DNA of 64,000 nt from Thermoplasmata archaeon (GTDB taxonomy: Archaea; Thermoplasmatota; Thermoplasmata; Sysuiplasmatales; Sysuiplasmataceae). Positions 27,611-35,988 of the stretch are shown here, in pieces (position 1 is the first letter of the stretch; each line of letters starts with the position of its first letter). The DNA is taken from positions 1 to 64,000 of the forward strand of contig JAJZXY010000010.1 in assembly GCA_021806165.1 (NCBI GenBank), written 5' to 3'. The notes under the pieces were generated by a model. The model ran no database searches. It saw only the letters and a program-made list of their open reading frames with translations, and was not told where the DNA came from. A program made the position numbers and the translations under genes.

Positions 27611-29352
27611 TGGATATCATTGTTTTCGCCAAGCAGATTCCTGAGGTCGGCAAGATAGAGTTTGATGAAGCGACAGGCAGAATTAGACGCGATTCGGTGC
27701 CCCTGGTGACGAATGCATTCGACAGGAGGGCGATAGAGGAGGCCCTCAGGATAAGGGAGCGCCACGGAGGGATGGTGACGGTCGCCACCATGGGTCCCCC
27801 CTCGGCCGAACAGGTTCTCAGGGATGCTGTCCTCATGGGCGCCGATGCGGGCTTCCTGATAACCGACCGTAGATATGCCGGTGCGGATACGCTTGTCACC
27901 TCAAGGATACTGGCGAAATTCTGCGGCAGGGTGCACTATGATGCAATTCTAATGGGCAAGTATTCTCTCGACGGTGAAACATCCCAGGTCCCTCCTGAGG
28001 TCGCCGAGATGCTTGGTGTCCCGTTCAGGTCCTCAGTGAGCAGGATTGATACGGATGGAGGCGGGAGCGCTGTTGTGGAGGTTGAAAATGAACTTGGCAA
28101 AGCAGACTACCGCGTCACGCTCCCGGCGCTCTTTTCAGTTAGCGAGAAGATCAACAGGGCAAGAGGTCCGGCAAGGGAGATACAGGATTTCACCCCCTTT
28201 CTGACAGTGCTCGGCGAGGATGAGCTCCGGACAGGAGTGAGCGGAGCGGATTCCCCCACCGCAGTGGTCGGTACTGAGCGCATTGACAGCTCGAGGAATG
28301 TAAGGATGCTGCAGCTGAATGACGAGAGCATCGACTTGCTGATACGCATTGCTGCAGAAGCCGCGGTGCGTGCAGGTCCGGAGAAGCTGGAGCCCTATTC
28401 AGGCAGGAAGGAGGGGGAGATATGGGGTGTGGCCATCGATGATCCGGATACGGCAATGGAGATAGCAGCCCAGATTTCCCGCCTTTCCCATCAGGCAAAA
28501 CTGCTTGTCAGGATGATCGGAACCCTGGACCCCGGGAGACTCACTGGGATGTCATGCACGGAGTACATGCACACAGGCACGGCAGGCAATGCGACTGTTG
28601 CAGACAGGCTGTGCAGCCTGATTGCAGAGGAGCGGCCTGACCACATAATATTCCCGTCGACTGTGAACGGCAGGGAGATAGCCGCAACCGTGGCCGCAAG
28701 ACTTGGCCTCGGACTCACCGCAGACTGCATAGACCTCAAGGTGGAGGACGGGAAGCTTGTCCAGTTCAAGCCTGCCTTCGGCGGCGGCGTTGTTGCAAGG
28801 ATTCTGTCGAAGACGTCCCCGCAGATGGCGACTGTGAGGCCGGGTGCAATGAAGGCAGGCGTCTCCGCATCCCCTTTCAGGGTTATGGATATTGGCGTTG
28901 GCGATACCGGGGATGAGCGGCCACTTTCATTCAGGGGAAGAGATACGGCTTACAGGAGCATGGCTTCCAGCAGCGTAGTGATTGGAATAGGCAGGGGCAT
29001 CGGGGGGAGGGAGAGGATGCCTGAAGTCATGCATCTTGCATCACTGCTCGGTGCTGCAGTTGGGGGAACGAGGCCCGTAGTTGACGCAGGATACATGCCC
29101 GTGCAGCAGCAGATCGGCCTCACAGGCTATTCTATCGCACCGGGACTCTACATTGCGCTTGGAATTTCTGGAAGGGACAACCACATGGTGGGAGTGAGGT
29201 ATGCGGGATGCATTGCAGCTGTCAACAGCAGGAGCGATGCACCCATATTCCGCTATGCTGACTACGGCATGGTTGCAGACATGTACGATTTCATTGCGCG
29301 CATGACGGCGAGGCTCGAAGGCGCTTCCGCGGGTCAGCGACATATCACTTGA
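27610..29352 (+). CDS. Fused electron transfer flavoprotein (beta-alpha)
   Basis: N-terminal ETF-beta (MDIIVFAKQIPEVGKIEFDEATGRIRRD); C-terminal ETF-alpha (IGLTGYSIAPGLYIALGISGRDNHMVGVRYAGCIAAVNSRSDAPIFRYADYGMVADM). Confidence 0.95.
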   Translation: MDIIVFAKQIPEVGKIEFDEATGRIRRDSVPLVTNAFDRRAIEEALRIRERHGGMVTVATMGPPSAEQVLRDAVLMGADAGFLITDRRYAGADTLVTSRILAKFCGRVHYDAILMGKYSLDGETSQVPPEVAEMLGVPFRSSVSRIDTDGGGSAVVEVENELGKADYRVTLPALFSVSEKINRARGPAREIQDFTPFLTVLGEDELRTGVSGADSPTAVVGTERIDSSRNVRMLQLNDESIDLLIRIAAEAAVRAGPEKLEPYSGRKEGEIWGVAIDDPDTAMEIAAQISRLSHQAKLLVRMIGTLDPGRLTGMSCTEYMHTGTAGNATVADRLCSLIAEERPDHIIFPSTVNGREIAATVAARLGLGLTADCIDLKVEDGKLVQFKPAFGGGVVARILSKTSPQMATVRPGAMKAGVSASPFRVMDIGVGDTGDERPLSFRGRDTAYRSMASSSVVIGIGRGIGGRERMPEVMHLASLLGAAVGGTRPVVDAGYMPVQQQIGLTGYSIAPGLYIALGISGRDNHMVGVRYAGCIAAVNSRSDAPIFRYADYGMVADMYDFIARMTARLEGASAGQRHIT

Positions 29353-30718
29353 AGAATCTTACAGTGACCACCGGCTCATCCCTGTCCTCGCGGAGGGCGT
29401 GGTAGAGTATGAGTGTGACAAGCACCAGGCTGATGCCTGCGCTCAGCGCTATTGTGGGGAAGCCGAAGAAGAATGTTATTATGAGTATCACGCCAGCAAC
29501 AGGAAGGGCCGGGTAGAGAGGCATCCTGAAGTCGGGGCGTTCAACGATCCCCTCCGCCTTCATGTCGCCGAGGTGCTTCTCAGGGTGGTGGCGCATCCTC
29601 CTCACCTTCATCAGTGCAAATCCGCTGATGAGGTAGCTGAACAGCACCCCGAAATTGCTGATGGCCGCTATCGTGTATATATTGCCTGAGAAGAGCATGC
29701 ACATACCCAGTACGCCTGTTATGAGAAGGGCGAATGATGGTATGGAGCCCTCCCGCTTCTCCCTGCCCAGGAAGGTGGGGAGCAGGCCGTCCCTGCCAAG
29801 CTGAGCCATCAGCTCGGAGCCTGCAATCAGCATAGAAAGCGTGGCGGATGTGGTGGCTGCAAGCGCCGCAATGTCCACGAGTTCGAAGAGCCAAACAGGT
29901 GCACTCGCGGTGCGCAGGGCTGCGCTCAGCGGGTCTGCGGTGAAGCTGAACGAAGAGAGTGGTGTGAGCGCAAGCAGTGCAAAAGTCACGGCAACGTAGA
30001 ATACAAGACTGATTGCGACTGCAACAAGGATTGCCCTGGCCGCTGTTCTTCCACCCCCCTTGATGGAGGGTGCCATCGTTGCTATGGACTGGAATCCCGC
30101 ATATGCGAACATCGCAATCACGCTGGCGGCAAATATGCCGCTTACGCCTCCAGTAGGCGGTACTCCGAGGTTTGCTGGAAGATGACGGCCGAACAGCAGT
30201 GCAAATACGACAAACAGGACGAGCACGCCCACCTTGAACACAACAATGTAGGTGTCGGCTCGCGCTGCCTCGGTGATGCCCCTGAGGTTGAGGAGTATCA
30301 GCGCCGCAACCAGAATGATGGCAAACATGTACCTGTAGCCGGTTGTGGTGATGCCCGCCATCGAGGCGAGGTAAGCGCCGAAGCCGAGTGATATAGCCGA
30401 GATGGATGCGACAAAGCTGAGATAGAGCAGTACGCCTGTGATAAAACCAAGTTCGCTGCCGAACGCAGCATAGACAAACGAGTAGGATGCGCCTGTCTTA
30501 CCCGGCATGGATGAGGTGAGCTCTCCCATCTCGAGCGCGACGATTATTGCCACCACTCCTGTTATGAAAAATGCCAGAAGCGCTCCGCTGCCTGAGAGCT
30601 TGATCATTGTGCCGCTCAGGACGAAAATGCCCGCACCGATGATTCCCCCTAGCCCCACGGCGACGGCCTGCAGGAATGATACCTGCTTCATTGACCGGCT
30701 GATGGCGTGTTGAGCCAA
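29345..30718 (-). CDS. APC-family amino acid permease
   Basis: VSFLQAVAVGLGGIIGAGIFVLSG followed by 12-TM-like hydrophobic pattern. Confidence 0.92.
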   Translation of the reverse strand: MAQHAISRSMKQVSFLQAVAVGLGGIIGAGIFVLSGTMIKLSGSGALLAFFITGVVAIIVALEMGELTSSMPGKTGASYSFVYAAFGSELGFITGVLLYLSFVASISAISLGFGAYLASMAGITTTGYRYMFAIILVAALILLNLRGITEAARADTYIVVFKVGVLVLFVVFALLFGRHLPANLGVPPTGGVSGIFAASVIAMFAYAGFQSIATMAPSIKGGGRTAARAILVAVAISLVFYVAVTFALLALTPLSSFSFTADPLSAALRTASAPVWLFELVDIAALAATTSATLSMLIAGSELMAQLGRDGLLPTFLGREKREGSIPSFALLITGVLGMCMLFSGNIYTIAAISNFGVLFSYLISGFALMKVRRMRHHPEKHLGDMKAEGIVERPDFRMPLYPALPVAGVILIITFFFGFPTIALSAGISLVLVTLILYHALREDRDEPVVTVRFFK

Positions 30719-30754
30719 TATAACTGTCGGACAGTGCGCCAGGTCCGGGGCAGC

Positions 30755-31234
30755 TTATTCACCGAGCTCCTTGGACATAATCAGGTCTGTCACAAGGTAA
30801 CCAGACTTCCTGTAAAGCCCGATGGCAGTGGTGTTGTGACCGAACACGTGGAGGGTAATCCTGTGGGCGCCGAGCTGCCTGACCTTCGACTCCAGTGCTG
30901 CAAGCGCCCCCTTTCCATACCCCTTGCCGCGGAACTCGGGGTAAACCATTATATCCCAGATGAAGGCGCCGCCGTAGTCCTGATTCCCGCCTGAAATTCC
31001 AACCCACAGAATGCCCACCTTCGCCGATGTATCTCCCTCGACCATCTTGAAAAGGTGCATATTGTCGCTCTTTCTCCCGGCGGGAAGGAGATGGCTGAAT
31101 TCCTCCCTGGACCTGCGCAGCGCATCATCAGCAGGCCAGGTTCCCGCCCTGACCTTCTCATCTGCGTAGTTCTTCACACTCCAGTCGAGGTAGCTGTCAA
31201 AGTCTGAATCGTCCATGTACTCGAGGCTGAGCAT
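30755..31234 (-). CDS. GNAT family N-acetyltransferase
   Basis: FIWDIMVYPEFRGKGYGKGALAALE, LHVFGHNTTAIGLYRKSGY. Confidence 0.92.
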   Translation of the reverse strand: MLSLEYMDDSDFDSYLDWSVKNYADEKVRAGTWPADDALRRSREEFSHLLPAGRKSDNMHLFKMVEGDTSAKVGILWVGISGGNQDYGGAFIWDIMVYPEFRGKGYGKGALAALESKVRQLGAHRITLHVFGHNTTAIGLYRKSGYLVTDLIMSKELGE

Positions 31235-31317
31235 GATACCACATTGCCTGAGGCTGTTAAAAGCATGGCGAGGCGCGTTTGAGATGCATTAATTGAGGGA
31301 ACAGACAGTGGTCTGCA

Positions 31318-32117
31318 ATGGATTCTGGGAGAGGGGGCAAGAGGCATCCGGGCATATTCGACCTCGACCCTGAGCTATATGACGTGTTGAGGAGCGGATA
31401 CCCTGCTGCCATGTTTGAGTCCATGGTTGAGCCTGCATCCCTGCACCCGGGAGGCAGGCTGCTTGATACTGGCTGCGGCACCCGCAAAGTCACCTCATGG
31501 TTAGCCGAAAGGGGTTACAGTGTGAGTGCGGTGGAAAAGGGCCCCAGCCCTTCAAATTTCGCAAGAAGGCGTTTCGCAGCCGTTGGCAATGTCAGCGTAT
31601 TGAACACAGCCTTCGAAACATACTGTGATTCCAGCGAGTACGACCTTGTCTATGGGGCAGTTCATTTCACTGGATTGACAGGGATGCGGCATTCTCAGAG
31701 TGCGCCTCCCAAATATGCGGATGCGGACATCCACCACTGTTCTGGAGCGACCTCATTATCACAGATATCTCCAGGAGGAATGCGCAGCTTGTGGAGAAGG
31801 TTTAAGCGAAGATACCGCCTGAATGGTATGATCGGTCCATTGGATACAACGCAGGCGCTGTAGGCGAGGGAAGGGGGAGGGTGATTTCGGAGTTGTGTCT
31901 TTTCAAGACCCAGGCCACATTGGATTTCCCTTTCACTGAGACATACACGCCATCCGGCTGCACACTCCTTCTGAGCGCAACGTCCGACCATGAGGCGCTC
32001 GGCGAGATGACAGGGAGGCTGCTGTTCGGTGAGATAGAGTATATAATCGGGGAGGAATGCGGTGGCACCTTCACCAAGGAGCACCGCATATCGCTGTCGG
32101 TTGCAGTGAAGGTGTGA
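31318..32117 (+). pseudogene. Class I SAM-dependent methyltransferase, disrupted
   Basis: RLLDTGCGTRKVTSWLAERG motif I in one frame up to YDLVYGA (about 31657). The next motif SFHWIDRDAAF continues in another frame, which has an in-frame TAA at 31803-31805 and then runs to the stop at 32117. Confidence 0.85.
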
Positions 32118-32160
32118 GGGCAGGACACATGCAGCGGAAAGCGGAGCAGATGGATTGTAA

Positions 32161-32257
32161 TGGGCTCATCCGGATTTGAACCGGAGACCTCCGCCGTTTC
32201 GACCCGCATCAGGCGCGGGATGTCAAGGCGACGTCATAACCACTAGACCATGAGCCC
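32161..32257 (-). tRNA. tRNA-Val (anticodon GAC) with a 24-nt canonical intron at 37/38
   Basis: Acceptor GGGCTCA/TGAGCCC plus A; T-arm TCCGG-TTCAAAT-CCGGA; anticodon stem TCGCC/GGCGG; loop TTGACA[TCCCGCGCCTGATGCGGGTCGAAA]C; BHB central helix TTGA/TCGA with bulges CAT and AAC. Confidence 0.95.
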
Positions 32258-32346
32258 TTTCGAGCACACCGCCGCAGTTGAGAACCTAACATCATCAGAT
32301 ATAAGTAACCTTCAATAGGGGGCTGGACGAGCTCCGGCTGAAGCCC

Positions 32347-32949
32347 TTACCATATGTAGCTGCGTGTGGATTCCGTGTCAAACTTACCCACCACGCGCGC
32401 ACCTCTTCCGCCCGTGTGCGATGCAAATCTGAGGAACGGGTAGAGCTGCCAAAGATCCCCGCCCGCCATGGCTGTAGCGGGGTGGGATGCACCCATTGCC
32501 TTGCTGATGACACTGAAGGTGACCTTCCTCACCTCACCTTCATCAATATAACCGATCGAGTGCAGGTACTCGTGGGCCAGCACAACGAAGACATATGAGT
32601 TGAACTCCCTCGTGGACGAGGACATGGCACGCATCGCATCGACAAGCGACTCGTTGAGCACTATGTAGTTGCCTCCCACCTCCCAGAAGGCACCGAGTGC
32701 CGGAGGGAGGTCTGACAGTATGAGACCCAGGCCACTGCGCTCCCTGTTGATGGCATACCTGACCGCCTTCCTGACAACGGAGAATATGCCGTCATAGTCC
32801 ATCTCACTGTCGAGCGAGGTTGAAAAGGGGGCGTCGGCAGCCTGCGCGGGGGGCGTCGGCCCTGCCCCGTGTACGGTTATACTTCTCCGGGGAGCGTCAT
32901 CGGCATCTCGAGGTCCCGGTGCCAGCAAACATGGGTTGTATGCGTCCAT
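32347..32949 (-). CDS. Putative small metalloprotease-like protein (HExxHxxGxxD)
   Basis: VVLAHEYLHSIGYIDEGEVRK; start taken at MDAYNPCLL. Confidence 0.65.
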   Translation of the reverse strand: MDAYNPCLLAPGPRDADDAPRRSITVHGAGPTPPAQAADAPFSTSLDSEMDYDGIFSVVRKAVRYAINRERSGLGLILSDLPPALGAFWEVGGNYIVLNESLVDAMRAMSSSTREFNSYVFVVLAHEYLHSIGYIDEGEVRKVTFSVISKAMGASHPATAMAGGDLWQLYPFLRFASHTGGRGARVVGKFDTESTRSYIW

Positions 32950-33058
32950 TGCCTTCTGTACCTGGCTGATGTTAGCGCTTCCATGCCTTAAACCTTCACA
33001 AAAGGGGGCCGATTCGTGCAGTCGAAGGATTATTAAGCATGTCGGCCTAGGGCATTTT

Positions 33059-34039
33059 GTGTTATGCCTTGGCATCGAGGGGACGGCTCACACCGTAGGC
33101 GTGGGGCTCGTGGATTCCTCAGGGAGGGTGCTGTCTGATGCCAGCGACATGCACCGCCCGGCGAAGGGCGGAATTCATCCGAGGGAGGCAGCAAACCACC
33201 ACTCCGAGCTCGTGGCCGGTCTGATTGACAGGGTTGTTTCCGTGGCCGGCATCGGCTACGGTGACATAGACCTGATAGCGTTTTCGCAGGGACCTGGACT
33301 CGGACCCTGTCTGAGGACGGTAGCGACGGCAGCCCGCGCCCTCTCAATCTCACTGTCCAGGCCGCTCATCGGTGTGAACCACTGTGTGGCCCATATAGAG
33401 ATAGGAAGGATGGGGAACCGTGCAAGCGATCCCCTGATGCTCTATGCGTCGGGCGGAAACACACAGGTCATTGCATACTCGCGCGGACGTTACAGGGTGT
33501 TCGGCGAAACAATGGACATTGGCGTAGGCAACATGATCGACAAGTTCGGAATAATGGCAGGCCTCGGATTCTACGCCGGACCCGCGGTGGAGAAGCTTGC
33601 ATCGCAGGGACACGAGCTGCTCGACCTCCCCTATTCAGTCAAGGGAATGGATGTATCATTCTCAGGCATACTTACCGCGGCCAGGCACCACCTGAAGAAA
33701 GGCTGCAGGCTGGAGGACCTCTGCTTCTCCCTGCAGGAGACTGTGTTCGCGATGCTGACTGAAGTTACAGAGAGGGCTCTTGCTCAGGCAGACAAGAACG
33801 AGGTTGTCCTCGCCGGCGGTGTGGCAAGGAACAGGAGGCTGAGCGAAATGGTTAACATCATGGCGGAGGGCAGGGGGGCGAAGGTCTACGAGCCGCCATT
33901 CAGGTACCTTGTTGACAATGGTGTCATGATCGCATGGAACGGCCTGCTGGCCTACGGCTCCGGGCAGAGGATGAGCATTGTCGACACGGTCATCAACCAG
34001 AGATACAGGACCGACCAGGTGGATGTCACCTGGCGATGA
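33059..34039 (+). CDS. kae1: Kae1/TsaD-family tRNA N6-threonylcarbamoyladenosine protein
   Basis: LCLGIEGTAHTVGVGLVD, GGIHPREAANHHSELV, GVNHCVAHIEIGR, VVLAGGVARNRRL; likely GTG start. Confidence 0.95.
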   Translation: MLCLGIEGTAHTVGVGLVDSSGRVLSDASDMHRPAKGGIHPREAANHHSELVAGLIDRVVSVAGIGYGDIDLIAFSQGPGLGPCLRTVATAARALSISLSRPLIGVNHCVAHIEIGRMGNRASDPLMLYASGGNTQVIAYSRGRYRVFGETMDIGVGNMIDKFGIMAGLGFYAGPAVEKLASQGHELLDLPYSVKGMDVSFSGILTAARHHLKKGCRLEDLCFSLQETVFAMLTEVTERALAQADKNEVVLAGGVARNRRLSEMVNIMAEGRGAKVYEPPFRYLVDNGVMIAWNGLLAYGSGQRMSIVDTVINQRYRTDQVDVTWR

Positions 34040-34041
34040 GC

Positions 34042-35394
34042 TCAGCCTGCAAGCTGCTTTCCAGTTATTGTGTCCAGTGCATCGAGAAATGTCATGAGGG
34101 AGTCCCTGGGAATTGTTGCGCCGGATGCAATCACATGCCCTCCGCCGACCCCCGACACGCCGGCAGCCGCCTCAGAGAGGCCTGCTGCAAGATCCAGCCC
34201 CCTCGCGACAAGTGCCTTCGTTCCCCTTGCGCTTATCTTGTAGCTCTCCTCCACGAGCGAGTAGGCGATGGTAGGCTTCTCCTTGTCCCCTATGAATGAC
34301 ATGAACAGTCCGCACAGCGCCCCCGCCAGCGAGGAGTCGTCGGACCTGAAGCACTGAATGTGCTTCATCTGCTCAATGCCCTCCTCCATCGGAATGAGTC
34401 TTTCCAGAACCTTCGAGTTGTACTCCCCGCGCAGAAGGCGCGCCTCGTCAGCTGCATTACCGTCACCCAGCGCCATCGACAGCCCAACGGCATACCTCTC
34501 ACTCCTCCCGCATGCATTCGCAAGGCTGGATATTTCGGCAATAGACATGCCTGACGCGGAGGAGAAATGCTGTGGTGAAACGACCTGAAACAGCTGCTCT
34601 GAATCACATCCGCCAGATGCGAGCAGCAGAATCATGATGGACGAAAGGCGCCTCCACTCCCCCTCCGAGAATGACCTGAAATCCTTTGCGGGGTCTATGC
34701 CCATCTGCAGCGAGAGATCGGCCACAAGGTCCTTCCTGCCCGAGTAACCGCGCAGGTATGGTTCGGCAGTCTCGCCCAGCGCCTCTGTCACATTCCTCCC
34801 CTGGAGGGAGGACGCCCTCCTCTCCTCGATGACTCCCCTGCGAACAGCCTCATTCAGAATCTCAAGGTTGAGGCCCTTGAAACCACCAAGGTGCTGCATA
34901 TCTCCGTACGCACCCGCCAGCGCAACAGGGGAAAGGTCCCAGTTTGCATCATCCACGCGCGCCGCTAGAAGGAAGGAGGTGGTCGCCCCGCTTACCTCCG
35001 TGGTGCCATTGACGCCAAACATCGACGGGTTTATGTGCACCACCCCTTCAACGTCGCCGGATGGCTTGTGGTGGTCAAGCACTATCGCCTTGGTGCCAAG
35101 ACCGGATATCAGATCCAGCTGTCCGCTGCCCATGTCCGAGAATATAACAAGTGGATTCCCCTCCCCCGCAACCCTCTCTATAATCTTCCTGTCCAGGCTG
35201 CGGGTCATGGTGGTATGGAAGGGTTTGGACAGCCTTGCAAGCATCCCGCTCAGGACTGCTGCAGAATTTATGCCGTCCGAGTCATAATGACTGATAACCC
35301 TTACCCGTCTTTCCCCTTCCAGCATGCGCGCTGCCGCGTCAACCCTTTCGGCCAGCTCCGGCGGCAGTGGAACGGGACTCATTTCAGATTTCAC
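34042..35394 (-). CDS. DHH/DHHA1 phosphoesterase, archaeal RecJ-like
   Basis: RVISHYDSDGINSAAVL, IVLDHHKPSG, GVGGGHVIASGATI. Confidence 0.92.
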   Translation of the reverse strand: MKSEMSPVPLPPELAERVDAAARMLEGERRVRVISHYDSDGINSAAVLSGMLARLSKPFHTTMTRSLDRKIIERVAGEGNPLVIFSDMGSGQLDLISGLGTKAIVLDHHKPSGDVEGVVHINPSMFGVNGTTEVSGATTSFLLAARVDDANWDLSPVALAGAYGDMQHLGGFKGLNLEILNEAVRRGVIEERRASSLQGRNVTEALGETAEPYLRGYSGRKDLVADLSLQMGIDPAKDFRSFSEGEWRRLSSIMILLLASGGCDSEQLFQVVSPQHFSSASGMSIAEISSLANACGRSERYAVGLSMALGDGNAADEARLLRGEYNSKVLERLIPMEEGIEQMKHIQCFRSDDSSLAGALCGLFMSFIGDKEKPTIAYSLVEESYKISARGTKALVARGLDLAAGLSEAAAGVSGVGGGHVIASGATIPRDSLMTFLDALDTITGKQLAG

Positions 35395-35403
35395 AGAGAG
35401 TGA

Positions 35404-35847
35404 TTAGAATACACCCTCAAAAGAGTATTTCCAGCCGCGCGGGAGTATTCCTTCCTTGACATAATACCGCACGAGCCTCCTGATCTTTGCATCTATCAGG
35501 TTAAGGCCATGCCTGTTGCTCTCATCCTTTTTGTTTTCAGTGAGATGCTTTGAAACATTCCTTGCGCGCTCAATGAGGGATGTGAGGTCTTCTGGAATCT
35601 GAGGCTTTACACCCCCCTCCTCAAGGATCTGGACAACGGACTTCCCGGTAAGCAGCCTGACGCTGGGAACGCCGTACTGGTCCCTCAGGGTCAGACCTAT
35701 CTGCGAGGCTTTCTTGCCGAGCTTCCCCATCTGAAGTATAAGTTCGACGGCTTCATCCTTTTGAACCTGGACCCATGAAGGGCTCTCCGTCACCATCGGC
35801 CTCCTGGAGGAGGCCCTGCCCTTCTTGCTTGAATGCATTCTAGACAT
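35404..35847 (-). CDS. rps15: 30S ribosomal protein uS15
   Basis: MSRMHSSKKGRASSRRP...GLTLRDQYGVPSVRLLTGKSV...DLTSLIERARNVSKHL...HGLNLIDAKIRRLVRYY. Confidence 0.96.
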   Translation of the reverse strand: MSRMHSSKKGRASSRRPMVTESPSWVQVQKDEAVELILQMGKLGKKASQIGLTLRDQYGVPSVRLLTGKSVVQILEEGGVKPQIPEDLTSLIERARNVSKHLTENKKDESNRHGLNLIDAKIRRLVRYYVKEGILPRGWKYSFEGVF

Positions 35848-35988
35848 TATTGCACCAGTTACTCTATCTGCCGATTAAACTGCTTGTATTTAATCAGTAC
35901 GCCTCCGGGAATAGGCGGCGGGGCAGGGCAGGTGGGTACCGCGGGGCACTTTTCGGTATACTGGAAATTATATTAGAACGAATTCCGT

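Noticed and set aside
32936-33058. N-terminal extension of Kae1 to 32936
   Set aside because: The conserved Kae1 N-terminus begins at LCLGIEGTAH; the upstream codons overlap the start of the divergent metalloprotease-like gene and look non-conserved.
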